Below, piece by piece: positions 1 to 6,865 of a DNA stretch of 38,518 nucleotides; within the stretch, counting starts at the first letter, position 1; the number at the start of each line of letters is the position of its first letter. The notes beneath the pieces are model-generated. The model saw nothing but the letters and a program-made list of their open reading frames with translations, did not search any database and was not told the origin of the DNA. The stretch is taken from the IMG/VR virus record IMGVR_UViG_3300036857_000274, positions 1 through 38,518 of that record. One strand, written 5' to 3'. Source of the DNA: a virus. The translations under genes were made by a program, and so were the position numbers.

Positions 1-287
1 GTCTGCTCCTGCAACTGCTCGGGGGTGCGGTAGCGCACGTAGAGGCCGTAGCCTCCCTGGGGCAAGGGGCGAACGGCCGACTCCCAGCGCCCGTCACCGT
101 CGAAGCGCTTGCGCAGGCCGCCGCTGGCCGAGTAGGCGGCTCCGCTGTTGTCGAAGCTGCGAAGCCGCGCCCACTGGCCCGGCCGCTTCTTCACCTCGGC
201 CAGGGCCTTGTCGTACATCGAGGACACCCGCGCCGCACGCGGAGCCTCCCAGACGATCTCGACTTCCTGCTCGCGTTGCTTGCCCAT
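1..287 (-). CDS. Conserved small phage protein, copy A (3' end cut by window edge)
   Basis: Ninety-five codons are visible with no stop before the window edge. The ATG at 285-287 overlaps the stop of the ParB-like gene (TGATG). The protein is clearly a second version of the 99-aa protein at 38077-38376: both share the segments YDKALAEVKKRPGQWARLR and SASGGLRKRFDGDGRWE and a VRYRTPEQL ending. The sequence suggests a small alpha/beta protein of unknown function. Its position after a ParB-like gene matches the copy at the other end, so this is most likely the same locus seen as a variant allele, or less likely a true duplication. Confidence 0.85.
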   Translation of the reverse strand, partial: MGKQREQEVEIVWEAPRAARVSSMYDKALAEVKKRPGQWARLRSFDNSGAAYSASGGLRKRFDGDGRWESAVRPLPQGGYGLYVRYRTPEQLQEQ

Positions 288-1732
288 CAGGCCGCCGCCT
301 TCCGGCCCTTGCCCTTGCGCCCGTACTCGGCCCGCAGCACGTCGGCCATCCGCTGCTGGATCGAGCCGCCGCTGTTGCGGTGCAGGTCACGCGCTCGCCC
401 AACCGCCAACTCCGGCCCCAGCCAGAGCAGCACGTCGATCATCCGCTCCTGCTCTAGCTGGCCGTTCTCGGAGTAGAGGATCGAGAGGCCGTGGATCAGG
501 GCCGCGCTGTTGCCGAGCTGCCTGCCGTAGGTCCCCTCGCGCATCGTCGCCAGGGTCGGGGTGAGGGCATCAGAGCCGTCCTCCCGCTTGCGCCGATAGG
601 CCGATTCGAGCGCTGCGATCGCGGCGATGTTGTCGTGCAGTCCCTCACGCGGGGCACCGATCGCGACCTGGTAGCCGTGCTTGCGCACGATCGCGTCAAC
701 CGCCAGTGCCTCGGGGTCGCGAGCGGTCAGTCGCGCAACGTAGGTGTAGTAGGGGTGGACGCTCTTGCGGTCGCGGTTCTTGTGCAGGAAGAAGCGCGCC
801 TCGCTCGCCAGGTCGAGGCCGACGTAGACCGAGGCGAAGATCGAGGCCTTGCCCGCCATGCGGACGATCTCGCGCCGCTGCTGGCCGTCGAGAATCGCGA
901 ACTGCGCGGGGCCTCGCTGAGCGACGTCGATCGTCCCGACCAGCGACGGGTCGAAGCGCGCCGCCTCCTTGCGCACGAACGGCCAGTTGACCGGCCGCTG
1001 GTACTGGTCGTCTGCGAACAGCGCCTCTAGCGGCAGCAGCTTGACGTCGAACGGCCAGTCGTCCTGCGCGCCCTTGGGCAGCTTGACCTCGACGTGATCA
1101 GCGGGCAGACCCTTCGCCTCGCGGATCAGGTTGAACCACTCGCCGACCACATCCGGGGCGCGTTCGAGGCGATCGAGCACCGCGTCCCAGACCTCGCCGT
1201 AGCGGTCCTCGGTCCAGCCGCCGCTGAGCACGCGGCGGGCGTTCTGGGTCACGAGGTCGTGCGAGAGCTCGCGCTGGAAGGACTCGCGGGCAACGACCTG
1301 CCCGACCCAGCCGAGGTCGGGCGCGATCCCCGGCGTCTCGATCCCGATCGGCTTGAGGACTTCGCGCAGGCGGCGCAGACGCTCGCTCGCGATCTCCTGC
1401 CGCCGCCGGTCGCGGGCCTCGTTCAGCGCCCGGTAGGTGGCGTTGCGCTTGGCCTTGATCTGCTCGCTCATCGGGCGCGGGTCGGTGCCCTTGAGCACGC
1501 GGGCTTCGGTCAGCTGGTCCTTGAGTGCGCGGACGACGCCGGGGCTGGGCTTGTCGCCGACGGTGATCACCGTGCCGTCGTGCTCGACGTAGTCGCCGGA
1601 GCGATCGAGCAGCCGCCAGTGGCCGCCGCCCGTGGGCTGCCAGTGGTAGCCCTGCTTGAAGTCCCGGCTCAGCGCGCGGACCTCCTTCGATGCCGGAAGG
1701 GCGCGCCGTCCGGTGCCTGCGACTTCGGTCAT
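287..1732 (-). CDS. ParB-like nuclease-domain protein, 481 aa
   Basis: The central and C-terminal part (roughly residues 220-310) carries a ParB/sulfiredoxin-type signature: DDQYQRPVNW, then VGTIDVAQR, then FAILDGQQRREI. This resembles the ParB N-terminal domain with its GQ/GxHR-like box. The rest of the C-terminus is helical and arginine-rich and ends in a basic tail (GRKGKGRK). The first 80 residues look like a separate small domain (WQPTGGGHWRLLDRSG, HicA-like in flavour), followed by a charged helical linker. Phage proteins of this type are often found near recombination or replication genes; here the gene follows recT after about 70 bp. Its exact activity (DNA binding, nuclease or CTPase) cannot be read from the sequence. 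The ATG at 1732 is followed by a continuous frame. Confidence 0.75.
   Translation of the reverse strand: MTEVAGTGRRALPASKEVRALSRDFKQGYHWQPTGGGHWRLLDRSGDYVEHDGTVITVGDKPSPGVVRALKDQLTEARVLKGTDPRPMSEQIKAKRNATYRALNEARDRRRQEIASERLRRLREVLKPIGIETPGIAPDLGWVGQVVARESFQRELSHDLVTQNARRVLSGGWTEDRYGEVWDAVLDRLERAPDVVGEWFNLIREAKGLPADHVEVKLPKGAQDDWPFDVKLLPLEALFADDQYQRPVNWPFVRKEAARFDPSLVGTIDVAQRGPAQFAILDGQQRREIVRMAGKASIFASVYVGLDLASEARFFLHKNRDRKSVHPYYTYVARLTARDPEALAVDAIVRKHGYQVAIGAPREGLHDNIAAIAALESAYRRKREDGSDALTPTLATMREGTYGRQLGNSAALIHGLSILYSENGQLEQERMIDVLLWLGPELAVGRARDLHRNSGGSIQQRMADVLRAEYGRKGKGRKAAA
303..429 (+). repeat. 127-bp exact repeat, copy at left end
   Basis: Identical to 38392-38518 with a constant offset of 38,089. 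Position 302 is the first mismatch (C against G), and left of it the two copies diverge. The length, exactly 127, equals a common largest assembler k-mer. Confidence 0.9.
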
Positions 1733-1800
1733 GGCGAATGCTCCACGACTTGACCTCCTAGACGATTCGACGTGTCACGAGACGCCCCGGAATATAGCGC

Positions 1801-2769
1801 TCAGAACGGGATATCGTCGGACGCCTGACTGTCGCCCGCCGCCTCGCCCTGCGCGGCGAGTTCTTCTTCCCGCGCCAGTCGGGCGTTCATCCGCTCGATC
1901 ATCCACGAGGCCTCGCGCTTGCTCAGTTGCTTGACCTCTTTCGAGAAATAGTGCTCGACCGAATCGACCAGGATCGTCTTCCAATCGGCAGCCTGCGAGC
2001 CGTCCTGCCGCTTGGGCGGCGCGAAGCGCTTGTCGAGCTCGCGCACGACCGCGAACACCTTGCGCCGCTGCGCATCGCTCATCGGCTCGTCGTCTGCGCG
2101 CGTCGCCGGCGGGTCGTCGGTCGCGAGCGCGTCGTGCTCGTCCTCCTGCTGACGCTCAGGCTCGACCAGGTCGGGCGGATCGGGCGCGAAGCTCTGCGGC
2201 TCGCTCGCCGGGGGCGGTGGCTGCTCGTCCTCGACGCCGTACTCGTCGAGTTCTTCGATCACGCCGAGGCCGACTGCGACCTCGGGCGCGTAGTCGCGGA
2301 TCGCCTCGGTCGCCGCGCGCGCCCAGAGCATCCGGTCGGGGTTCTTGACCCAGCCGCCCCGGTCCTTGATCAGCCCGGCGCGCTGCGCTCGCTCGATCGT
2401 GTAGGTCGAGCGGCCGAGTTCTTCGCCGCCTGCGTCGAGCACCGCCGCCGTGCAGCTGCTGTCGTCGCCCTCGACGCGCACGACCCGGAAGCCCGCCCGC
2501 TCGGCGAGCGCGCGCAGCAGCAGCGCGCCGAGGAACAGCCGCCCCCGGATCACCGACAGTTCGGCGGCGGCGGTCAGCGGCAACCCGAGCTCGCGGGCGA
2601 AGGCGAGCCGCAGCGCCGCAGCAGCGCCGAGTGCGTCGGGGTGCTGCGACTCGCTCTCGGCTGCGGCCAGCCACTGCCCCATCCGGGCAATGTCCTGCAG
2701 GTCAGAAGGTCGCCGCACCGCCGGAAGGCGGCTCTCGACGTTCGTCTCGATCACTTCTGCTGCGTTCAC
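1801..2769 (-). CDS. recT: RecT-like single-strand annealing protein with SSB-like C-terminal tip
   Basis: This 322-aa protein has a RecT-family core at roughly residues 30-170. It includes FARELGLPLTAAAEL, then GRLFLGALLLRALAERAGFRV, then a WVKNPDRMLWARAATEAIRD block. Such proteins anneal complementary single strands during phage recombination and replication. After a Pro/Asp/Glu-rich linker (about 175-235) there is a helical domain (MSDAQRRKVFAVVREL to SWMIERMNARL). The last residues are acidic and end DDIPF, the same kind of tip that bacterial SSB uses to dock partner proteins. The start is the GTG at 2769, preceded by AAGGAGG. No RecE/exonuclease partner is adjacent, but a VRR-NUC protein lies in the same operon. 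Confidence 0.8.
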   Translation of the reverse strand: MNAAEVIETNVESRLPAVRRPSDLQDIARMGQWLAAAESESQHPDALGAAAALRLAFARELGLPLTAAAELSVIRGRLFLGALLLRALAERAGFRVVRVEGDDSSCTAAVLDAGGEELGRSTYTIERAQRAGLIKDRGGWVKNPDRMLWARAATEAIRDYAPEVAVGLGVIEELDEYGVEDEQPPPPASEPQSFAPDPPDLVEPERQQEDEHDALATDDPPATRADDEPMSDAQRRKVFAVVRELDKRFAPPKRQDGSQAADWKTILVDSVEHYFSKEVKQLSKREASWMIERMNARLAREEELAAQGEAAGDSQASDDIPF

Positions 2770-3007
2770 CTCGTGCCTCCTTGTCTCGTTCTACCTGAGC
2801 CGCCGCACGGAGCCGTCGCCCGCTGCAGAGACGACAGGTGCGAAAGCTCCCGATCTGCCAGAGCGAACGCGAGACGTGCCCGCAGTCGTCGCAGCGCTCG
2901 CCGCCACCAGCCGGCGGGCCGAGCGGGTCGCCCCCGTCGGCTGCGTGCAGTCGGTCGAGCACGTACAGCGACCAGGCCAGCCCGAAGCGCTGCTCGCTCT
3001 CGTCCAC
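2702..3007 (-). CDS. Small zinc-ribbon protein, 101 aa
   Basis: GTG start at 3007, directly after the stop of the preceding gene. The protein has a CDDC...CRLC pair (about residues 39-60), typical of a four-cysteine zinc ribbon, with a charged, poorly ordered C-terminus (RSDRDERRE). Its 3' end overlaps the start of the RecT-like gene by 68 bases, and the recT Shine-Dalgarno lies inside it. The N-terminal half through the cysteines is convincing. The tail could be out-of-use coding sequence read past the real functional part. Function unknown. Confidence 0.6.
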   Translation of the reverse strand: MDESEQRFGLAWSLYVLDRLHAADGGDPLGPPAGGGERCDDCGHVSRSLWQIGSFRTCRLCSGRRLRAAAQVERDKEARGERSRSDRDERREPPSGGAATF

Positions 3008-3688
3008 TCACTGCTCGGCCTTCTGCTCGTGCCCGAGGCGATGGTCGAGCGCGAGCTCGTGCGCTCGAAGTTCGCCCTCGGTCGCGAACGACTGCCCGCA
3101 GGGCACGCCGCCCGCGTACTCGTACAGGCAGGCGAAGCGCTCTCGACCCGGCGGCTCGTCCGCAGTCGGCGACGACGCAGCCTGCTGCGGAGTCGGCGGC
3201 GGCTGCGGGGGACCCTCACCAACGAACCCGACCCTTAGAGGGTCGGGTTCGGGTTCGGGGGCATCGGGGATTCGATGCCCCTCACCCATAGGTGCACCAC
3301 TAGGGTCGCCAGTGGCAGACCCATCGCCGGTGCTATGGGTCGAGCCATGCCACCGCTTGTTTGCGCCTTTCCTGCCCTCGTCGGCTCGACGCTTCCGCTC
3401 GGCCTCGATCACCTTCCGCGAGGGGTTCAGAGCGAGGTAATCGTGCACGCGGTAGCCGCTCCCGTTTTTTATCCACAGGCCCGCCTCGATCAGCCGCTCG
3501 GGGAGCGTCGCCTGGTCGCCAGCGAGCGGGTCGATCTGCGCAGCGACCCACGCGCTGGGGATGTAGCCGTCCGTCAGGTATGCCCCGCAGTAGGACAGCG
3601 CTCGCGCGTAGAGGCCGGTCCCGTCGAGGCCGACCTCCAACAGCTTCGGGTTCGCGTGGAACTTGTCGTCGAGCTTCACCCACGGCAT
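3008..3688 (-). CDS. Replication-initiator-like protein with C-terminal C2H2-type finger, 226 aa
   Basis: The N-terminus (MPWVKLDDKFHANPKLLEVG, then GLYARALSYCGAYLTDGYIP) is of the type found in phage replication-initiation or DnaD/DnaT-like winged-helix proteins, which recruit the host helicase. A basic linker around residues 95-112 (RKRRADEGRKGANKRW) and a long Pro/Gly-rich linker follow. The last 40 residues hold C...C...H...H spacing (FACLYEY, VPCGQSF, RAHELALDH), a C2H2-like finger. The chosen ATG at 3688 overlaps the previous stop (TGATG); the longer frame upstream is antisense-like. No polymerase, primase or helicase is visible nearby, so this is the best candidate for the phage-specific replication factor. 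Confidence 0.65.
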   Translation of the reverse strand: MPWVKLDDKFHANPKLLEVGLDGTGLYARALSYCGAYLTDGYIPSAWVAAQIDPLAGDQATLPERLIEAGLWIKNGSGYRVHDYLALNPSRKVIEAERKRRADEGRKGANKRWHGSTHSTGDGSATGDPSGAPMGEGHRIPDAPEPEPDPLRVGFVGEGPPQPPPTPQQAASSPTADEPPGRERFACLYEYAGGVPCGQSFATEGELRAHELALDHRLGHEQKAEQ

Positions 3689-3936
3689 CAGGGCATCCCT
3701 CCTTCCTGCGGGTGCGCGCGCGCGATCTCGCCCTCGTCGCACGTGACGAACCCGCCGTAGTCGAGTTCGATCCGGGCGAGCCAGTTGCCCGGACGCGCGA
3801 AGCCGCCCGGCACGTACCAGCAGTCGAGCACGACGCCGTAGTCGCCCTCGACGAGCACGCGCTCGCCCGCTTGCAGGTGACGCACGACCGGGTCGCGCTT
3901 CGGCCACGGCTGATGCCAGTCGCTCAGCGCCGCCAC
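3688..3936 (-). CDS. Hypothetical protein, 82 aa
   Basis: Not recognised. The protein has an SH3-like or beta-barrel feel: GERVLVEGDYGVVLDCWYVPGG, then NWLARIELDYGGFVTCDEGEI. It overlaps the preceding gene at its start and the replication-initiator-like gene at its stop (TGATG), so it is part of the leftward operon. Tyr, Trp and Gly are frequent, consistent with a folded small domain. Confidence 0.6.
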   Translation of the reverse strand: MAALSDWHQPWPKRDPVVRHLQAGERVLVEGDYGVVLDCWYVPGGFARPGNWLARIELDYGGFVTCDEGEIARAHPQEGGMP

Positions 3937-4172
3937 TCCCCCGCCTGCGGGCAGGTCGCGAAGTGCGAGGTGTGATGGAGGCCCGCGCCCGCCTCGGGCG
4001 CGTAGAGGGCGTGCAGCACGACCCTCTCGCCCTCGACGCGCGAGCGCACGACGAACGTGCCCGCCTCGCTCGGCTCGGCGTCGAGCGGCATCCGCTTGCC
4101 GCGCTCGGTGATCGCCCAGACGATCTCAGCGCCGCAGCTGCGGCAGCGGCTGACGCCCGTGTCAGGAGTCAC
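3924..4172 (-). CDS. Small zinc-ribbon protein, 82 aa
   Basis: GTG start at 4172, overlapping the previous stop by 4 nt. The N-terminus reads CRSCGAEIVWAITERGKRMPLD, the familiar single-ribbon phage protein in which CxxC is followed by a MPLD/MPVD turn. A His/Cys pair near the end (HHTSHFATCP) completes the metal site. Probably a zinc-binding protein of unknown partner; such proteins are common in actinobacterial phage early regions. Confidence 0.7.
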   Translation of the reverse strand: MTPDTGVSRCRSCGAEIVWAITERGKRMPLDAEPSEAGTFVVRSRVEGERVVLHALYAPEAGAGLHHTSHFATCPQAGEWRR

Positions 4173-4342
4173 GTCACCGCCTCGCGTGCGCGCGTGCGCG
4201 CGGGAAGCTCGTCGCGCAGGTAGGAAAGCTCGACTGCGATCGTGCCCCCGGCCTCAAGCTCGACCAGCAGCAGCCAGCGCGTCCGCCGGTGCTTGAGCGC
4301 GACGACGCGCCCGCGCCGACCGTCACGCAGGACGACTCTCAC
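4169..4342 (-). CDS. Hypothetical protein, 57 aa
   Basis: Short gene with GTG start at 4342 and TGA at 4169-4171, in GTGA overlap with both neighbours. The predicted peptide begins VRVVLRDGRRGRVVALKHRR, continues WLLLVELEAGGTIAVELSYL, and ends in an Arg-rich tail. It looks like a small beta-strand-rich basic protein. Function unknown; support comes from the operon spacing on both sides. Confidence 0.55.
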   Translation of the reverse strand: MRVVLRDGRRGRVVALKHRRTRWLLLVELEAGGTIAVELSYLRDELPARTRAREAVT

Positions 4343-4620
4343 CGCACCGGCACCCCCGCCCGACGGAAGCTCGCCAGCTGGTTGGCGCTCGCGCGCCGGT
4401 CCCCGGGGGTCATGTGCACCGTCAGCGGTCGCCCGTCTTGAGCGCGCACGACCTGCCCCTGCGGGTCGAACAGGAACGGGCAGCGCCAGAGGCGCGCGCG
4501 ACGCGGCGAGTCGTCGCGCCGCTCGCAGCCGAAGGCGATCCGGTAGCCCGCTGGCAGGCGGCGCAGAAGCTCGCGCGCGTACTTGCGGTTCGGCAGACGC
4601 TTGTCGAGCGGTTCGATCAC
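4339..4620 (-). CDS. Hypothetical protein, 93 aa
   Basis: Starts at the GTG at 4620, overlapping the methyltransferase stop. The first half (KYARELLRRLPAGYRIAFG) looks like a helix followed by a strand. The second half contains PFLFDPQGQVVRAQDGRPLTV and DRRASANQLASFRRAGVPV. A bipartite, basic, small protein of unknown function, possibly a companion of the methyltransferase judging only by adjacency. Confidence 0.6.
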   Translation of the reverse strand: MIEPLDKRLPNRKYARELLRRLPAGYRIAFGCERRDDSPRRARLWRCPFLFDPQGQVVRAQDGRPLTVHMTPGDRRASANQLASFRRAGVPVR

Positions 4621-5531
4621 GCCGCCGCCTCGGCTTCGAGGATGCGCCGCCCGATCCACTCGGCGACCGGGACCGTGACAGCGTCGCCCATCGCCGCGTA
4701 GCGGCGCCCGTCGGGCGGCTCGTTCGGCTCGCCGAGCCAGTCGTCGGGGAAGCCCTGCAGGCGGCAGCACTCGGTCGGGGTCAGACGTCGCACGCCCTCG
4801 CTGATCACGACGCGCCCGGCCTGTCCGTCGTTGTCGTCTGCGCCGCCCGTTCCAAGGCCGCTGAGAGACGCGACGGAATCGTCCGGCCGCGCTTGGTCGC
4901 CCGGCGCAGAATCCCCGCCGCCGCCTTCGAGGAAAGGAAGAAACGGCTCGGCACCGCGAGCTCCAAGACGTCCGACAAGGAACACTCGACGACGTCGCTG
5001 GGCGACTCCGAAGAATCGACTGTCCAGCACTCGCCAGGCCACGCCATACCCGAGGTCGGCCAGCGTCGCGAGTACGACGGCGAAATCTCGGCCACGGTGC
5101 GAGGTAAGAAGTCCGGGGACGTTCTCAACGACGAGCCAGCGGGGCCGAACAGCGTCGGCGATGCGTGCGAACTCGAAGAACAGCGACGAGCGCTCGCCGG
5201 CGAGGCCCGCTCGCCGCCCCGCGACCGAGACGTCCTGACAGGGGAAGCCTCCGCAGACGAGGTCAACACGAGCGTGGCCGTCCTCGGCCCATGACCAGCT
5301 GCGTCGAGCGTCAGCGACAGCTGCGCTTCCTCCCAGCGCTCGCAGTCGTCCGGGTCGTGGGCCTTCTGCGACTTGACGAACGTCCTCGAAGCAGGGGAGC
5401 TCGGGCCAGTGCGCGCGCAAGACCTCTCGCCGCCAGGGGTGCGACTCGCACTGCCAGACGACGCGCATCCCGGCTCGCTCGAAGCCGAGGTCGAGGCCTC
5501 CGACGCCTGAGAACAGCGATCCGACTCGCAC
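4617..5531 (-). CDS. C5-cytosine DNA methyltransferase, 304 aa
   Basis: Transfers a methyl group from SAM to carbon 5 of cytosine, probably masking phage DNA from host restriction. Motif I FSGVGGLDLGF is at residues 7-17. The catalytic PCQ loop is at 97-99 (Cys98), ENV at 136-138, and the QRRRRVFLVG box near 178-187. Motif IX/X includes RRLTPTECCRLQGFP and AMGDAVTVPVAEWIG. The target-recognition stretch between motifs VIII and IX is only about 60 residues and Gly/Asp-rich, as in many compact phage Dcm-type enzymes. A Gly/Arg-rich insertion sits at roughly 57-86 before the PCQ loop. No cognate restriction enzyme is evident beside it. GTG start at 5531, 1 nt after the VRR-NUC stop. Confidence 0.95.
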   Translation of the reverse strand: MRVGSLFSGVGGLDLGFERAGMRVVWQCESHPWRREVLRAHWPELPCFEDVRQVAEGPRPGRLRALGGSAAVADARRSWSWAEDGHARVDLVCGGFPCQDVSVAGRRAGLAGERSSLFFEFARIADAVRPRWLVVENVPGLLTSHRGRDFAVVLATLADLGYGVAWRVLDSRFFGVAQRRRRVFLVGRLGARGAEPFLPFLEGGGGDSAPGDQARPDDSVASLSGLGTGGADDNDGQAGRVVISEGVRRLTPTECCRLQGFPDDWLGEPNEPPDGRRYAAMGDAVTVPVAEWIGRRILEAEAAA

Positions 5532-5532
5532 G

Positions 5533-5889
5533 TCACGCCTCGCCCTTCAAGACGTTGTCGATCTCGCCGCTCCACCAGTGCTGCGGCGTCCAGACCGCGA
5601 CCCGCACCGGGACGTCCTTCGGCTCGCCGCGCAGCTGCTGCCCGAGCGCGAAGTGCACGAACAGCAGGTCATTGATCCACTCGACCTGCGCGCTGCTCAG
5701 CTTGCCCTTGTCGCTCTTGAGCTCGACGAACAGCAGCCGGGGCGGCTTGATCAGCACGAGGTCGGGGAAGCCCGCCGCCGAGTGGCGCGAGTCGAAGGTG
5801 TGGTAGGCGCGCCAGCCGAGCAGCCGGGCGAGATCGAGCACGTGCTGCTGCAGCTGCTTCTCGGTCATCCGCCGGACCTCGTCACTCAT
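5533..5889 (-). CDS. VRR-NUC domain nuclease, 118 aa
   Basis: A compact single-domain nuclease of the PD-(D/E)XK superfamily. It has TEKQLQQHVLDLARLLGW at the N-terminus, then GFPDLVLIKPPRLLFVELK with the Asp, Glu and Lys of the active site, then KLSSAQVEWI. Stand-alone VRR-NUC proteins in phages are thought to process DNA structures during recombination or replication. It lies in the same operon as the RecT-like protein and the C5-methyltransferase. The ATG at 5889 (MSDEVRR) overlaps the upstream gene by 8 nt; the longer in-frame extension is the shadow of that gene. Confidence 0.9.
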   Translation of the reverse strand: MSDEVRRMTEKQLQQHVLDLARLLGWRAYHTFDSRHSAAGFPDLVLIKPPRLLFVELKSDKGKLSSAQVEWINDLLFVHFALGQQLRGEPKDVPVRVAVWTPQHWWSGEIDNVLKGEA

Positions 5890-6163
5890 CGCGCAACCGC
5901 ACGAGCACGAGCTCGTTGACGCGGTCGAGTCGCCGCCCGTACAGGTGCTGCTCGCAGTAGTGCCACCAGGAATCGACCCGCCCGCGCCCGACGTGTCGCC
6001 GCCGGTTGAGCGCGGCGACCGAGGGACGCCCGCAGGCCTTCGAGCGGTAGCCCGCACCCCAGCGGCAGCGGTGCAGCAGCCCTTCCTCGCGGCTCGGGTT
6101 CACCCGCCAGCCCTCATCGGGCACCCAGACGTAGCGAAAGCCCTCGGGTACGACTTCGTTCAT
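5882..6163 (-). CDS. Hypothetical protein, 93 aa
   Basis: ATG start at 6163 in ATGA overlap. It reads GFRYVWVPDEGWRVNPSREE, then LLHRCRWGAGYRSKACGRPSVA, then WWHYCEQHLYGRRL. The spaced Cys/His residues (C, C, and C with H near CEQH) suggest a small zinc-binding fold. Function unknown. It precedes the VRR-NUC gene. Confidence 0.65.
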   Translation of the reverse strand: MNEVVPEGFRYVWVPDEGWRVNPSREEGLLHRCRWGAGYRSKACGRPSVAALNRRRHVGRGRVDSWWHYCEQHLYGRRLDRVNELVLVRLRDE

Positions 6164-6369
6164 CGCTTCGCCCTCGCCAGGCCGATGTAGAGCGCGTGCG
6201 CGCGCTCGACGCGGTGCTCGACCGTGTGCCAGGCCCGGCAGCAGTCCACGCGACAGAACGGGTCGTCGTGCAGCAGCGCGCCCCTCGGCAGCGGCTTGCC
6301 GCAGGTCGCGCAGGTCTGGCCCGCGCCCACCGGCGGGTCGGGCAGCGGCGGCAGGTCGTCGAGCTTCAC
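6160..6369 (-). CDS. Small zinc-ribbon protein, 69 aa
   Basis: GTG start at 6369 in GTGA overlap with the upstream 54-aa gene. Contains TCATCGKPLPRG then FCRVDCCRAWH, a CxxC...CxxxC(C) metal-binding pattern with a downstream helix. This type is common in phages as a small DNA- or protein-binding factor, with no assigned role. Confidence 0.7.
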   Translation of the reverse strand: MKLDDLPPLPDPPVGAGQTCATCGKPLPRGALLHDDPFCRVDCCRAWHTVEHRVERAHALYIGLARAKR

Positions 6370-6530
6370 CGCGCGCCCCCGTCCCAGCAGTCGAGGCAGA
6401 GCATCCGTCGCCGACGCCGCCCCCGGCAGTAGCGCCACTGCGCGCAGACGGCGCAGTGCGTCCAGAGCGCGAAGCGCACGCCCCAGACCTCCCAGCCGAA
6501 GCGCGCACGAGCTTCGAGCGCGCCGCTCAC
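6366..6530 (-). CDS. Small cysteine/arginine-rich protein, 54 aa
   Basis: GTG start at 6530 overlaps the SLOG gene stop; TGA at 6366-6368 overlaps the next start. The peptide has HCAVCAQWRYCRGRRRRRMLCLDCW, whose two Cys pairs flank an Arg run, plus Trp-rich N-terminal residues (RFGWEVWGVRFALW). Probably a small zinc protein that binds nucleic acid. The reading is supported by overlaps on both sides and by the Cys spacing. Confidence 0.6.
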   Translation of the reverse strand: MSGALEARARFGWEVWGVRFALWTHCAVCAQWRYCRGRRRRRMLCLDCWDGGAR

Positions 6531-6865
6531 CTGATCACCTCGACCGGGATGCCCTTGCGCTCGGCGAGCGCGAGCGTGTAGCCGGTGCCGCTGCTGTAGT
6601 CCTGCCAGAAGGCGAGCACGAGATCGGGCCGCTCGTCGAGCATCGCCGCGCTGCGTCGCACCCCGGCGCTGCGGCCGAGACGCTTCCAGTCGGCGGGGTA
6701 CTCGCGCACCTCGAAGCCGAGGCCCGCAGCGATCACGCCCGCGATCCGATCAGCGCCGCGTGCGCCGCCGTGCAGGACGACCGTCCCTCTCGGCAGCGCG
6801 CGCAGCCGTTCGCGGATCGGCTCGACCCGCCGCCACTCGCGCGAGCCGCAGACGAGCACCCTCAC
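6527..6865 (-). CDS. SLOG-family (DUF2493/YspA-like) protein, 112 aa
   Basis: A Rossmann-like SLOG domain occupies the whole protein. It starts RVLVCGSREW, has VVLHGGARGADRIA (glycine-rich nucleotide-binding loop), YPADWKRLGRSAGVRRSAAM, then LVLAFW and SSGTGYTLALAERKG. SLOG domains are predicted to bind or generate nucleotide ligands and occur in phages and defence loci. Here the gene is in the early operon after the possible PD-(D/E)XK protein. The substrate is unknown. GTG start at 6865. Confidence 0.9.
   Translation of the reverse strand: MRVLVCGSREWRRVEPIRERLRALPRGTVVLHGGARGADRIAGVIAAGLGFEVREYPADWKRLGRSAGVRRSAAMLDERPDLVLAFWQDYSSGTGYTLALAERKGIPVEVIR

Noticed and set aside
1927-3291. Plus-strand frame of 454 codons opposite recT
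   Set aside because: Antisense to the RecT-like gene and its neighbours; low-complexity Arg/Ala composition and no domain pattern.
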